Assembly: GCA_029747015.1 (NCBI GenBank)
Contig: JAKOGI010000001.1
Coordinates: 2,586,501 to 2,650,500 of the forward strand
Reading direction: 5' to 3'
Source: Carnegiea gigantea
Taxonomy: Eukaryota > Streptophyta > Magnoliopsida > Caryophyllales > Cactaceae
DNA: 64,000 nt
Made by a program: the position numbers and the translations under genes. Positions 50,128-62,526 of the stretch are shown piece after piece (the first letter of the stretch is position 1; the number at the start of each line of letters is the position of its first letter). The notes below the pieces were generated by a model, which made no database searches, was not told the origin of the DNA, and saw nothing but the letters and a program-made list of their open reading frames with translations.

Positions 50128-50529
50128 GGTCCGGTAAAATTAGTGATTCAAATAGTAGATAGTGATTTAGGTAGCGGATAACTATTTAATTGACGGATGA
50201 TATTTTTAATTTAGCTGTTAACAGATAGCTGTTTAGAAGAGCAGTTGAATGAAATATGTTTGGTAAATTTAGCTGTTGGATTAGCTGATTAATATAAATT
50301 GACATAAAATGATATAAATAATTTCCAAAGATAAAATTTTCAAAGGGTAATTTTTGATTTTAAAAAATATGAAACGCTACTTTTGAATGTAAAATGTTAA
50401 TATTATTAGTTTTTCAAAAACGCTACTTGAAATGCTATTCAAAAACTACATTATCAAAATTATGTGATCAGTATATTGACTTAGTCAAAACACTAAATGC
50501 TATCCAAAATGCTGTTGTCGAACACGTCC
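50128..50529. mobile_element. Harbinger-like MITE upstream of RH10
   Basis: The ends GGTCCGGTAAAATTAG and, inverted, GGACGTGTTCGACAACAG are flanked on both sides by TTA (50125-50127 and 50530-50532). The interior matches the element at 37687-38119 in reverse orientation, including GACTTAGTCAAAACACTAAA-like and TTAGCTGTTAACAGATAGCT-like stretches. Non-coding. Confidence 0.7.
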
Positions 50530-53242
50530 TTAGTATATCTGCTAGTATGGTCGCATTGGATAGTGTTATTGTTGTATTTTACTTTGAATGGGGGTAGATT
50601 CACTTCAAAGTTCAATTCAATGGAAGTCCTTAGTGGCTCGTCTTAAACCTAATATGTTGCAGTATTAGTCTTAAGATTATCGAAAGTACAAAATTTATAA
50701 GTGAGAGTTGCATCTAAGTCATGTAAAGTTTGGGATAAAAATTTTGAGGCTCTACCTAGTATCTATATGGTAAATAGATTCATATAACGTGTCAAATTGT
50801 ACTTGTATCCAGAATTCACGTATCCCATAATGTCCTAATAGAACTCGTAATCTCTTCCCACCCCCCTTTTAAAACAAATACCCATTTATACTCTTTATTG
50901 TCCCCAGCCTCAACATTCTGTTGTCGAATACCCAATATTATGAATTTTGCACCTTAAAATCTAGCACGCATGCTGTACACGTGAAGATGGTGATTTCTCA
51001 AGTTCTAAGTTGATTTCACCAAGCTACTTTGTTGCGCATGACAAAGTAAGGAGGCAGCATATAATTACCTCGATATGTTCGTATGCGCTTATTGCATAAA
51101 TGTGAACTGTGAGCAATTCATGTGGTATGCAGTATTATGTCTTAATCTCATAGTTTTAACGCTATGATTCTCTCAATCAATGATGAGCAGTCACAAGTAG
51201 ATGACAATTTGAGCCTTCAAGTGAAACAGCATTGGCAACAATTCAAGTGTGGGTTAACTTGGGCACAGACAAAGTGGACATTTGAATATTTTTCTATGCC
51301 AAAATCTTACATTAGGCTGTATCATGATATGTTTTCATGCATTGGCCTTGATTGAATAACACGCCCACAATGTTGAAAATGCTCCTTGGTCGTTATAACT
51401 ATTGCACATATATAACATTGAAAGCATAACGATAGTTATGGGGCGCTGGTTGTATTGGTGTGCGTTGAGTGCACATGGTTTAGCAATATTAGGTCAACGC
51501 ATATTCTTATTCTTGCAATTCTGCTTTTCTCTATTTGATTTTTATCTCTGCGCCTTCCCACTATTTACTTTACTTTTAGATCATTTTGGCCTTTTTTTAA
51601 TTTATTGGCAATGTTCACAAAATATTCGACATTCTTAATTTGTCTTAACAAGAAGATACTTACAAAAGCATTATTTAATGGTTGTTTTAACATACTTAAG
51701 CAACCATTTAGTCCATTTCAGAGCAATTTCATAGATGGATGCATGACTACATGTTGCTTGCATAAGCTTTGTAATTTTTCAAAATAATTTTAACATGTAA
51801 ATTAAAATCTTTATTCAAATACATACGTAGTCAATATGAAAATTCTAAAAGTTGCTTCTTATTAAGCATTATTCAATTTCATTGCATTTTTTTCAACTTA
51901 CTAGTCACCCCATTATATTTGAACAGTCCCTTTAAAGTCTTTAAAAGCCACTCTCCAACTCATTGAACATCGTCCAAAAATACGATAAGATGCATTTTTT
52001 TAATACGATTTTAAGAGTGACATTTAACCTATTTGAGTTGTCAAATTAAAAAATCTTTCTAAATATTTTACTCAAAAAAATAGAATTAAATCTTGAAATA
52101 TGGTAAACAAAGATGGCCACCTAGGTATTTTTAAGTTATCTAGGTGACAAACGTAGTCTTAGAGATGACGACTTGTGATATATTTTGTGTAATTAATAAG
52201 TAATTGTATGATGACTTTAAAAAAAGTAAAAATTAAGGGTGAATCATTTTGCGTGACTTATAATCTCCAAATAACATTACTCCTACATGAATTAGTCATA
52301 GTAAAATTTCAATTGTCACATCTGAAAATAGTCTATATCATGCCATTTTAAATATAGTTCATCTATACTTACACATTTAGTCACATACAAATTTTAAAAT
52401 TAACCATCAAATTATCCATCTTGTAAAACTCCCTACTATGTTGATTGCCTAAAATGTTTAAATAGCCACGTTTACAACTTTTAAAAGTCACAATTGATTC
52501 TATTAAAAGTCACGCAAGTGGGTGCACACACACACACACATATATATATGTAACCTAATCTGTATTACCTAAAGTACTTAATAATCATCAACCTAAAGTG
52601 TTAAATCGTCACGGTTATTATTTCGTAGAATCACCTTACTCGAATGACACGATGAGATAAGCATATATTTAAATCAAGGGAAATCTTCAGTATTTAGGAT
52701 AGCTAACAATTTGTTTCCACGATAACTTTTTATTATTAAATTATTATAATATTTTATGTGAATACATTTAAAAGAGTCACCCTAAATTCTCCAAGAGTCA
52801 TGATCCCACGTGCCTCCAAGGGAGGAGGGGGAATAGTGAAGGGATCTTGATTGTCATTTTAATTGTTTGATTGAGATAGGTGAATGCATGTTCATGAAAC
52901 CTACGAAATGAAAAGGAAAGAAGGTGGAACAAGACGTGCTCATCAACGCTGGTTTTCGCATGGGGCGTGCACCCGATGTGACAAGGGTTTGAATTTCCTT
53001 CGAAAATAGGAAAAAGATAGCATGCTTCGTAACTCATCCCTCTGCAAGGGTGTGACTAGCACGCGCATGTCTGATGGAAAAAAAGGCTTATGAGATTGAT
53101 GCAAACACAAACAACTATTTTTCTTCTAGTCATTCTTAGTTGTTTATAGATTATACAGTAGGTTTCCCGTGAGATCGTTGTATCATATAAGAAATGTCAT
53201 TGATGTTTTATAGCGACATACAATAATAATTAGGGTGACTAA
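50530..53242. other. AT-rich intergenic region
   Basis: No frame has a recognisable family signature. A CA then TA microsatellite lies at about 52525-52551. Frames of 60-79 codons (for example 51402-51638 and 53037-52798) look like chance or remnants. Confidence 0.45.
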
Positions 53243-53872
53243 TAGGACTAGCAAAAAAACTCATACTCGCCTAAAATCCGCAAATCCTGCCTCAATGGGT
53301 ATGGGTATGGGTGGTGAAAATATGAAAAAAAACAGGTGTGGGATGGGCATTGCTAAAATGGGTATGGTATGGGTATAGGTCCTACCAGACCCATACTCCT
53401 TTTATCAATACCCGCTCCGTAACCACCCTATATAAAACTCATACCCATTTGTTTAGAATTCTAATTTGTTACTTGTACTTGAATATTTTGCTAGTTGCTT
53501 TGAATTGTATGATATTCAAGACTTCAGTGGAACATTTTGTTTAAAACTGTAATTGTCAAATGCTAATTTATTGCTTTGATTAGGAAACTTTTAGTTGTAT
53601 TTGATGTGATATAATATGTTGTTGGAAGTTTGGTGTTGATGTAACACATTGACTATTTGATCTTGAATATGAGTACAAAATCGGTCTTATTCATTTTTGT
53701 TTACGTTTACCGGAATAAAACTCGCATACCTGCTATATCCAATGGGTATAGGTATGGGTATAACTTTACAATGCCTGATTGGCATATGTATGGATATGGG
53801 TGTTAATTTTGAAAATGGGTATAGGTGAGGTACAGGTAAACCCGCCCCGTAACCACCCAATTGCTACTCATA
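53243..53872. mobile_element. hAT-type MITE with perfect 8-bp target duplication
   Basis: The flanks GTGACTAA (53235-53242) and GTGACTAA (53873-53880) are identical. The ends TAGGACTAGCAA and, inverted, TATGAGTAGCAA agree at 10 of 12. Subterminal regions carry many ATGGGTATGGGT-like units on the left and CCCGTAACCACCC / inverted GGGTATGGGTA units on the right, as usual for hAT MITEs. 630 bp, no transposase. Confidence 0.88.
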
Positions 53873-55524
53873 GTGACTAATAGTGTATTTAGAAGTGACT
53901 TTAATAAAAGTTAATATTAGATGAATTATTAGTCACCTCTGAATTAAAGTCACTTCAAAATATATTATTAGTCATTTTAAAATCTCATAAAAGTCAACCT
54001 TGAAAGAATCTCTCTCACAATAACTTTTATGTGAGATGATCTCATCCAATAATTTGTGTAAAATATAATGTTGGCATAGATGACTGAAACTAAAGAAAAC
54101 AGATAAAGTACCATCAAACAATGTAGCCAACATCAAATAATATGGTTTATTATACAAACTCTTATAAGAGATGGACTTTTAATGTTTTGATTTATGCTTT
54201 CACTAGTCTGGACCCGTACTTTGCACGGTGTATGATAAAGTATACATTTCGTGGGCATATAGTATGCAAGTAATAAACCGATAACCATTGTAGACATAGT
54301 TAATATTATAAATTTGATAAGATGATATAATACTCAATTCGTGTAAGAACATGACAAATTAACCTCAATGAATAGGAATATGAAGGGCAGTCTGTGAGAG
54401 AAACCTACAAAATAAGAATAGGTAAGAAAATTAGCTGACTCATTGTTTATTGGGAGTAAACTATAGATTAAGAATTAAAAACGAACATGATCAAAAATAA
54501 GATATGCTTAAGTGTGTGCTCATAAAAGGTTAATTTCATACTGTAAGTGTATCTTATAGTGGTATGTGGTGGATGATTTGATACAATGTCTCCTATAATG
54601 CGTGGGTTTGGATTATCGTGGTTGAGTCGACATTATAAATAGAACATGCAATTATACCAAAAAGAGGGGAAACTATGAATGTATTCACATCTAAAAGTAC
54701 AAACTACAACACATGCAATGCATTAGAAGTAACAACTTAACAATGTCAATCAGGAACACATTGAAAAGTCTGTCTCATAAAATGCATGTATTAGCATTTC
54801 ATGCTTCAGTGTAAAACTAAATTCGATTCAATGTCTCATAGTACACATATTTTACAATAAGCTATAAGTTGATTGAAAGTAGTAAAAATAAATCAATATA
54901 AAGCAGAATCCATGAACAATCATAATAGCGCAGCTGCTATATGTAAAACAATGAGTGCATTGGGGGTGTAGCATATTTACAATTGGAAGTTGTTTGTGAG
55001 AGACTGTAAGCATATTTGCATATGTTACATGATATTGGAAATTAGGCTTGATATACGAAATACATATTTGAACATGTGCTATAACAATTGAGTTATTGCT
55101 GTCAAATAGTAATAGTGGACTCAATATATCCCTTCCTAAATAAATAAGAAAAAAAATCGAACTTTTGCAGATAGAAAATGTACATTATTATAAGATACTA
55201 CTAACATAATGCATTAGAAATATTAAACTTAGGTAATGCATAATTGTTCTAGATAAATTGGAGAGCTTGGTCCATCCACGGTCATAAACAAAGGGGCCAC
55301 ATTGGGCGAGCATATGAAGTATTAAGACAAAAAACAACCCTACATTTTCTACATGCACTCATACAACTTGTTAAAAGAATGCGTTGGCTATTATTCCTAA
55401 ACTAAAATTTTTGGCCAAATATCATGTTATGGTCGAATATAAGGTAGTACATGAGCAACTGTAAGGGAGGATGGACTAACTTAAGTGGAAGTGGTTCAAG
55501 CACCTTTATGGATATATATTATAT

Positions 55525-56440
55525 GTACTCAAACAGTGACAGTAAATGGTGTGTTTAATTTGTAGGCAGCTCAAAAAGGGAGAAAAGAATGATCCAACAA
55601 AATATCAGAACTTGTTTACGATTTGAAAATTAGCCCTTCAATCATATGTCCAATATTTTTCATCATTTTCCATTATGACATATATTATGTGGACAAATAT
55701 TAAGCCCGTAGTTAATTGAACCAGAAAAAATTAAACATATGTTGTTCAAGTAAAAAACAAAAACCAAAAAAAAAAAAAACTTGTTTATATTATTGTCCAT
55801 AACAACATATGATAGAGATACATATTGAGCTTGCTTTATTATATATACTCCAGCAGCGATAGTAAATAGTATGTTTAATTTGTAATTAGTCCAAAAAGGG
55901 AGAAAAGAAGGATCCAACAAAATAACAAAACTTGTGAACGTTTTGAAAATTAGCCCCACAATCACATGTACATTATTTTACATTATAACATATTACATGG
56001 ATAAATATTAAGCGCGTAATCAACTTTGTCCATAATTGAACCAAAAAACATTCAAACATATGTTGTTCAAGTATAAAACAAAAAAAAAAAAATTGTTTAT
56101 GTATTGTCCATAATAACATATTGCACAGATAGATATTGAGCTTGCTTTATTATATGCACTCCAACATGGATAGTAAATGGTGCGTTTAATTTGTAATTAG
56201 TCCAAAAAGGAGTAAAGAATGATCCGACAAAATAACAAAACTTGTGAATGCCCTAAAAATTAGCCCTACAATCATATGCAAATTATCTTGCATTATTTTC
56301 CATAATAACACATTACATGGGTAAATATTAAGCCCTTGATCAATTTTTTCCTCAATTTAACCCCAAAAAAGTGAACATATGTTCTTCAACGAACATAAAA
56401 AATCAAAACCCTCCGTATAAAACCCAAACCCAAGCCCAAA
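55525..56440. repeat. Three tandem copies of a unit of about 310-317 bp inside the Helitron
   Basis: Copies start near 55525, 55842 and 56154. Each has the order ACTC(C/A)A(A/G)CA, a GTTTAATTTGTA stretch, AAAAAGG-AG-AAAGAA, GATCC(A/G)ACAAAATA, AATTAGCCC(T/C), ACATATGTT(G/C)TTCAA and an A-run. Copies differ by scattered substitutions and small indels. The third is shortened at its end. Confidence 0.85.
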
Positions 56441-56689
56441 TAAAATGAAAGATAGCAAATGTCAAAAATGAAATGAAAAGAAAGAAAAGGTGAAGAAGCA
56501 AGAAATGAGTAACATAAAAATTTTAGAATTCAATATATCATGCTCCAGTAACCATATAGGGTAGCTACTCATCACAAGCACACCAAAAGCGAGACAGATT
56601 TGCAAAGCCAGCACTACAACATAAATTAAAATACACATTTCCAAAAATTAACCCTAAAATTGGGTTTTTATTTTACGAAATTTGCTGTA

Positions 56690-57761
56690 ATTGTGTGAAA
56701 TCATGGTCTTTATACTCTTGCTTCCTCTGTTCCACTCGCCTGCGATAAGCCCCTATCTCTCTTCTCCTCCATTCTCTTCACCTTCAATTGCAACGACTTC
56801 TTCAAATCAACATCACAATCATCACTCATATCTCAATTCAATTCAAGCACAAAGCGTGAAATTAAAAACATGCAGGAAGTTGAGAAGAATCTAGAGGAGA
56901 GGTATAAACATAAAGACTCCTTTTGGTTTACTTGGGCAAGGATGATGCTTTGTGATGGTTTGCCCCCTCTTGTAAATAAAACTTGAAATTGAACTTCACA
57001 CTCATCAAACTTTTAATGTTAAGAAAACATTGGTTTGCCATCTCCTGTAAATAAAATTAAAACTCTGGTGAGCCTAGCGAGCCTAGAGTGAGAGAAGCTG
57101 AAAGTCTAGAGAGTGAGGGAAATACAAAGTGAGAGGAGAGAGAGAATCAGAGGGTGCCAGCTATGAAATTGAACGATCAAAACTTTCTTTGAGTCAAAGC
57201 TGACAAAGAGCCAAGCTGAGAGAATTTCTAGAGAGAGAAACCTAACATCACCTCGCCTAGTCACCTCCTTCTCATTCCATTCTTCCATTATTTACTCTTC
57301 CAAAAAAAAAAAAACTCCAAAATCTAATCCATTCAAATCCCATCTTCTCGTCCTCTCTCATTCTCTCCCTGCTTATATTTCTTTTCGTATATAAATCCTG
57401 CCCTTCTCCCATTCCTAGTCATGAGGGGCACATGAATGCGGTGTTTCTTGAGATAGAGAGATAAAGAGAGTAAAAGGAGTTGATCGTTGAACATTCATTT
57501 GCAACCATCGCCACTTCTTCAACCTCCCCTTCTCATCTTCCTTCTTTTGAGAAGAAGCAATGGTGGCTTATCACCAAAAGGTCTCATCTTTCATCTAAAT
57601 TCTCCAACATTTTTCTCAGATGTGAAAAGAATGGACGATCTCCGTCGTCGGCACCAGAGAAGCAGCACTTCAAGTCCAAACACTTGTGCTTGCGGCAGAG
57701 AGAGGAGAAAGGTTTCATGGTGTGTTTGTGAAGTTTGCCGGCTATGGAGCCCCACCATTTG

Positions 57762-57809
<48 letters not shown>

Positions 57810-58130
57810 ATACTTTATATCCAAGGCCGATTGTCAACTGGGTGAAATCAGGGAAAGGCAAAAAAGTGAGGGAAAGAAGGGATAGATAAAGACAGAGAGA
57901 GAAGGAATAGGATTGACTGAAAGCTTGCCATCCATGAGAAGATGACAGTGAGAAGATAACCGTGAGACGAAGACAGTGAGAGAGAGAAGGGGGAAGAAAA
58001 AGACAGAGAGATAAAGATAGAATTTAGATCAACGGCTGTAATAGAAATAGAAAATTTAAATCAACGGCTGTAATACAGAGAGGGAGAGGAAAGAAAATTC
58101 TAGAGAAGGTTCAGTCAAAGCCACGTTCTG
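56690..58130. other. Gene-like, GA-rich segment carried in the Helitron
   Basis: This part is less AT-rich than the rest of the element and has overlapping open frames on both strands (for example 57487-57885 +, 132 codons, and 57480-57731 +, 83 codons). It includes an AG microsatellite at about 57765-57808 and many GAGAGA stretches. No protein family is recognised. Helitrons often capture host gene pieces, and leader-like GA/CT-rich sequence here would fit that, but the source gene cannot be identified from this window. Confidence 0.35.
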
Positions 58131-58303
58131 CTGACAGGGGAGGTGGGTTGATTTTATATATCTTTATTTCTTGTTTTGTTAACTTAAATCTACGATTGTA
58201 ATTAATTCAGCTTATAGATCTTATGGTTGAAAAGTCTTAATTAATGAGAATTTAGGAAAGGGTAGTTATTAAAACTTTACTAATATATATATATAAATAT
58301 AGA

Positions 58304-58615
58304 TATGAAATAAATATATATTTTTGTTGATAGAAAAAAATGTAATTATCACTGATAAAAAGAACAATTTTGTAAATTAATGGAGTAGAAAAGCCCCGAA
58401 AAAAAAAAGAAAAAAAAGGAGAGAGAGAGAAATCCGCCTTTTGCACGAACACTTACAGCAGCTGTAAAAGGTCCGGCCCAGTATCACTCATCTGGGCATC
58501 CCCGTTCTCATTGGCGGCAAACAACGGGGGCTTTAAAAGTGCCCTTAACCCTCTCCCTAAACCCCTGATTCTCCCTCTCTCTGGCCCTATATTCAGCTAA
58601 TCGCCAGTTGTAGTT
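58304..58615 (+). promoter_or_regulatory. NOV 5' leader and proximal promoter
   Basis: Only 312 bp separate the Helitron end from the NOV start codon. The last 60 bases before the ATG include CTCCCTCTCTCTGG, a pyrimidine-rich leader-like stretch. No TATA box was clearly placed. The core promoter may lie here or partly in the transposon. Confidence 0.35.
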
Positions 58616-59013
58616 ATGGAGGGCCGAGGCCCCCGCCGCCCCCGCTTTCAACCGCCGCAACAACAGCCACAACCGTCTCCGCAACCGCAACCGCAGAACA
58701 TGGACCCAAATCTCATGCTCCTCCAAAACCTCGGCTTCTACCTTCAGAACAACCCTTTACTGCCCTTCAACACCACCAACAATCCCTACTTCCTTCAAAA
58801 CGCTAATATCCGCAATCAAAACCCTAATTTTCCAATCCAAAACCCCACCCCCCATCAGAATCCTTTCCCTCTTGGTTTTCAGAACCCCAATTTATCCACG
58901 CCTCCGCAGCAGAGCACGAATTCTACCCAGTCGCAGCAGAACCCTAGTTCGTCTTATTCTGTGCAGCAAAACGACAAAAACCCTAGCAATTTTGGGCAGA
59001 AACAACAGCAACG

Positions 59014-59061
<48 letters not shown>

Positions 59062-62000
59062 ACGGCAGAATCCCAAGTTCCCTGTTCAGCAAAAACCTGT
59101 AATGCGGAGTGATCGGAAGGAAATGCTTGAGAAGTTTGAGGCTGCAGTTGTGAGTGCAAGGCGTGAGCTCATTGCTGCTGGGGAGAATGTTTCTGTTTGG
59201 AAGGTTTCGCAATCGGCATTGGTTAAATTGCAAGCAGACTCTTGGGATTCATTAGGGTTTCAGCCTCAAGAGGTCCCCGTGCTCCGTCATCTTATGCTTA
59301 CTGAAGGGAAGGTCAGTTTCCAATTCCACGTCCAAGTAGATGTAGGTAGCTTGATGATGGATTTTTCCATTTTATTTTATAATGTTTAAGAAAAATGTTA
59401 TATGAAGATTTTGGAGCTCCCTTTATAAATGCACTGAGGATTCTTTATGAATTAAGCCGCCTATGAGATTTTCTGACCATCATATACATTAGACAGATTC
59501 TTATTGAACCTACGAATTCCGGTGCTGCTTTACAACCTTCAAAGCTCCTTGTTGCGAAATGAAAAAAGACAGATAATTTGTGATATTAACTTTAGAACCC
59601 ATAGAAAGGTGTACTTCTCGTAGGCAATGCCTCTATGTCGTAATTTCTGGCCCTGGATGTTCATCACATTGTTAATAGGAAGATTTGCACTAGGAGAGGT
59701 TAATTCTTAACCGTGATACCTGCCTTAAAAATTACAAGGACATCGTAGATGAGAAGTGACTTATGGACCCCTTTTTATCAACGGTCTTGCCCATTGTGTG
59801 ACTTCTCAATGCATGACTTGAGAAGCACATGAGATTGATGTGTTGGGTATAAAAGACAGAGAGTCTGAATATATCTAAAACACAGTTACCTTTCTTTTAC
59901 TTGGTGCATCTCATCAGATGCACTGTCAGGTTGCTGGTTAATGAAGTTGTTGTTGTTATCATCATCATCATCACAAAAGAAATTGAGAGGAAATGGGTAG
60001 TTGTCCAACTTCAAAGGAGTATTCGCGACAGATCTTCAAGTCCTTTTTCGGTTACTAGCCTATGCAAATGACACCCCAAATTGTTGTTATTGGCCTCTTC
60101 TTTCCTTATCTACAGCTGCTGCTTTCTCTATCAATGTTTTGAACTAGTTTCAGGATGGCCTTAAAATGTGCATTTGCGGTATTGAACACGGAGTTACGGA
60201 ATTGGCGTCTATGGATGTTATTTTGCAGATCACAGCTCCTTCAATCTTTGAATCTGAGTATCTGACTTCAAAACCGGAATCTAAGTAGTTTTAATCATGT
60301 TCTCAATGTTATATTGGGGAATATACTTTTTTTATTGTTATGCTGCTACTACTCTCTATCTTCTGTGAGATTAGAAGTTCTAAACATTTCTTAAAGCTAT
60401 AAGATCTTTTGCTATTCAAATAAGTATTAATGACAACGTTTCTCAGCTATGCTTGCTATCTTGGGAAGGATGTATTTCATCTTCTTTATATTAATTAATT
60501 TATTTTTTAAGCTTTGTTGGCCAATTGGGCTTCGCTTCTTAGATATGGGTTTGTTTTTTTGATGTGAATTTTATTGATTGATTTATTTGGGCTTTCTCTC
60601 TTGTATAATGAGATGAGCTGGATCTTTCTGTGGTTTTACTGTTTATTTAGAGAAAAAAGTTGTAACCAAATTCTACTTTACATGGATTACAAGGACTCTT
60701 TTCTAGTTTTCATATACTACTAGTTTGATTATAAATTTATAATAATATAATCAGATCATGGACTTTTTTGAAACATTCATGTCTTTGTCTTTTTATCCAC
60801 TTGTCATGTATACGGACAGTACGTTAGCTTCTGCATCGATGTAGCAAGTTTATATACACATTGGGAAACAAAATTACTGAAAAACTAGTCTACGAGACTG
60901 GCTCTTAAGATAGTCTCTGCATGAATGCAACTACTCTATGTCCATTCTAGGTGGACTGCCGACATTGGTAGCGTGATAGCTTTCACATCTTAACTTTTCA
61001 AAAAACTTATAAGTCTTATTTATTGTCACCGAAAGAGAAATGCCAACAACCTTAGTTAATAGTTTATCATTTTTAGTCTAAGTTTCATCTAATCAGGCAG
61101 AACTTTGCAATTTTAGAACTGTTTATTAGGAAGCAATGTTGCATGAGAATGCATAATACTCAGCTCAAATCCTGTTAGAAAGCAGCCATTGTGTTAGTAG
61201 TGACTTCATTCTTGTTCCATACTTTGAGCTAGTGGTTTGGGCTTTAGTACCAGGCTAAATGGTGGTGTCTATGGAATCTCAGGGATAGTAGTGTTTTTTT
61301 TTTTTCCCTCGTTTATTTCGTTTTGAGAAATTTTTCTTTTCTTTTTGGGGGGGTGTAATTCTGATGGCCACTCAATGAAGATTGAGAATTGAGCAGATAG
61401 CACTCAGCACTTGAACAACTGTGTCATTGCATTGATCCATGAATCAATGAGGAAGGAGGAGACAATCTTCAGTCATTTCTATCCATAGTGAGCACTCCCT
61501 ATGTTACATGGACTTGGGTATGACATGTCGGACACAGGTACGGATCTGAGTGTCCGACGTGTCCAAACTATGACTTTAGGACACATATATGAGAACTCGT
61601 AATTTTATATGTGGAAGTTGTAATTTCAAATTAATCTTTCAAGAATATTTCAAAAATTTATCAAACCATTAAACATTAAAGATCCATTAAAAAAATAATG
61701 AACGAAGAAGGAAAAAGACCATATGTTCCAATTTTTTTTTACCCCTGTTGCTTCAAAGTTTGGGTAAGGGTCCCACAACTATCCCATGTCCTATTTGGGG
61801 AGTGTCGTGTCTGACACGGGTACGGCAAGGCAAAATGAAGAGTCTGCGTATTATATAGCACTCCTACCACCTGGGGTTAATCTTAATGCACATGCTGATT
61901 GTGTTTTATTCAGTAAATGGAATCTCTTTTTTTTTTTTATTTTTTCATTTTAAGAGTGATCATAGAAAATTCAGAAGAGCATGGATTTCGAAGTTGTGAA

Positions 62001-62526
62001 AGGAATTGTGCTCACGTGAAATCTTATACGGCTAGATGAAAGAGAGGAGGAAAATTAACAATCTCTGGTGTTTGTTAGCTTATAGGTTCTGCATATCTGA
62101 AACTCCTTTGTTGTAGTTGTCTTTTGTCTCTTGATCTCCCTATGTGGAACAAATTGATCTTTTAACATCTTATTTTCCTTGTTGTCAGATCAATGCATTT
62201 ATTCACTGTTACGTAGCCATTCAGAGGATTACTTCTTTGTTTGATTTACAAGCGGCCATATGCAAGAATGAGGGTATTGAGACGTTTGAAGAGCTGGAGT
62301 TGGGGCCTTTTGTACGGCATCCTCTGGTTTTGCACTATTTTTCTGTCAACAAAGATATAACTGGAGTCTACAAGATAACGACTGAGGAAATAGTTTTATA
62401 CCTTTCTGAGTTTTTCAATGGTCGGAAACGTAAGAATGTAAAGATTGAGGACTTTCTGGACTTCATTGCGAAAAAGTCTGAAGTCGCAAGCTGGCAACAC
62501 CTTGGTGTGCGGATCCAGAGCATTGG
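58616..62526 (+). CDS. NOV: NO VEIN (NOV), 5' part, truncated by the window edge
   Basis: Two exons are visible: 58616-59311 (232 codons) and 62189-62526 (112 codons plus 2 bases), separated by a 2877-bp GT-AG intron. A further intron starts at 62527 and the gene continues past 64000. The N-terminus is low-complexity (Pro/Gln/Asn-rich, with a Gln tract at about residues 129-150). A conserved block follows, with ARRELIAAGENVSVWKVSQ, INAFIHCYVAIQRITSLFDL, AICKNEGIETFEELELGP and VRHPLVLHYFSV, matching my memory of NOV. Arabidopsis NOV is a very large plant-specific nuclear protein with an HSP90/histidine-kinase-type ATPase region further downstream, required for leaf vein formation, auxin-dependent patterning and embryo development. 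The ATPase part is outside the window. Confidence 0.88.
59001..59064 (+). repeat. CAACAG hexanucleotide microsatellite coding poly-Gln in NOV
   Basis: About seven or eight CAACAG units, interrupted by CGG near each end, code a Gln tract of about 20 residues with two Arg. Alternation of CAA and CAG is usual in stable polyQ tracts. Confidence 0.9.
61499..61856. mobile_element. hAT-type MITE in NOV intron 1 with perfect 8-bp target duplication
   Basis: The flanks AGCACTCC (61491-61498) and AGCACTCC (61857-61864) are identical. The ends CTATGTTACATGGACT and, inverted, ATATAATACGCAGACT agree at 10 of 16. Subterminal GTCGGACACAGGTACGG and, on the other side, GTCTGACACGGGTACGG occur in the same orientation, with partial palindromes. 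358 bp, non-coding. Confidence 0.82.

Larger units (their letters stand above)
54203..58303 (-). mobile_element. Non-autonomous Helitron, about 4.1 kb
   Basis: On the minus strand the element begins TCTATATTTATATATA at 58303 and ends in CTAG at 54203. Just before the end is a hairpin, CCGTGCAAAGTACGG (54228-54214; 6-bp stem with one G-T pair, loop AAA), followed by 7 bases and CTAG. The flanking host bases are A on the 5' side (58304) and T on the 3' side (54202), the expected A/T insertion site. The 5' part has the AATTAAGACTTTTCAACCAT and AACGGCTG-like motifs I associate with plant Helitrons. No Rep/helicase frame is visible. The interior contains tandem repeats of about 315 bp and a gene-like GA-rich segment. 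Confidence 0.78.

Noticed and set aside
57487..57885. 132-codon frame in the Helitron as a real gene
   Set aside because: It runs through an AG microsatellite, overlaps other frames of similar length and has no recognised domain; kept only as part of the gene-like segment.
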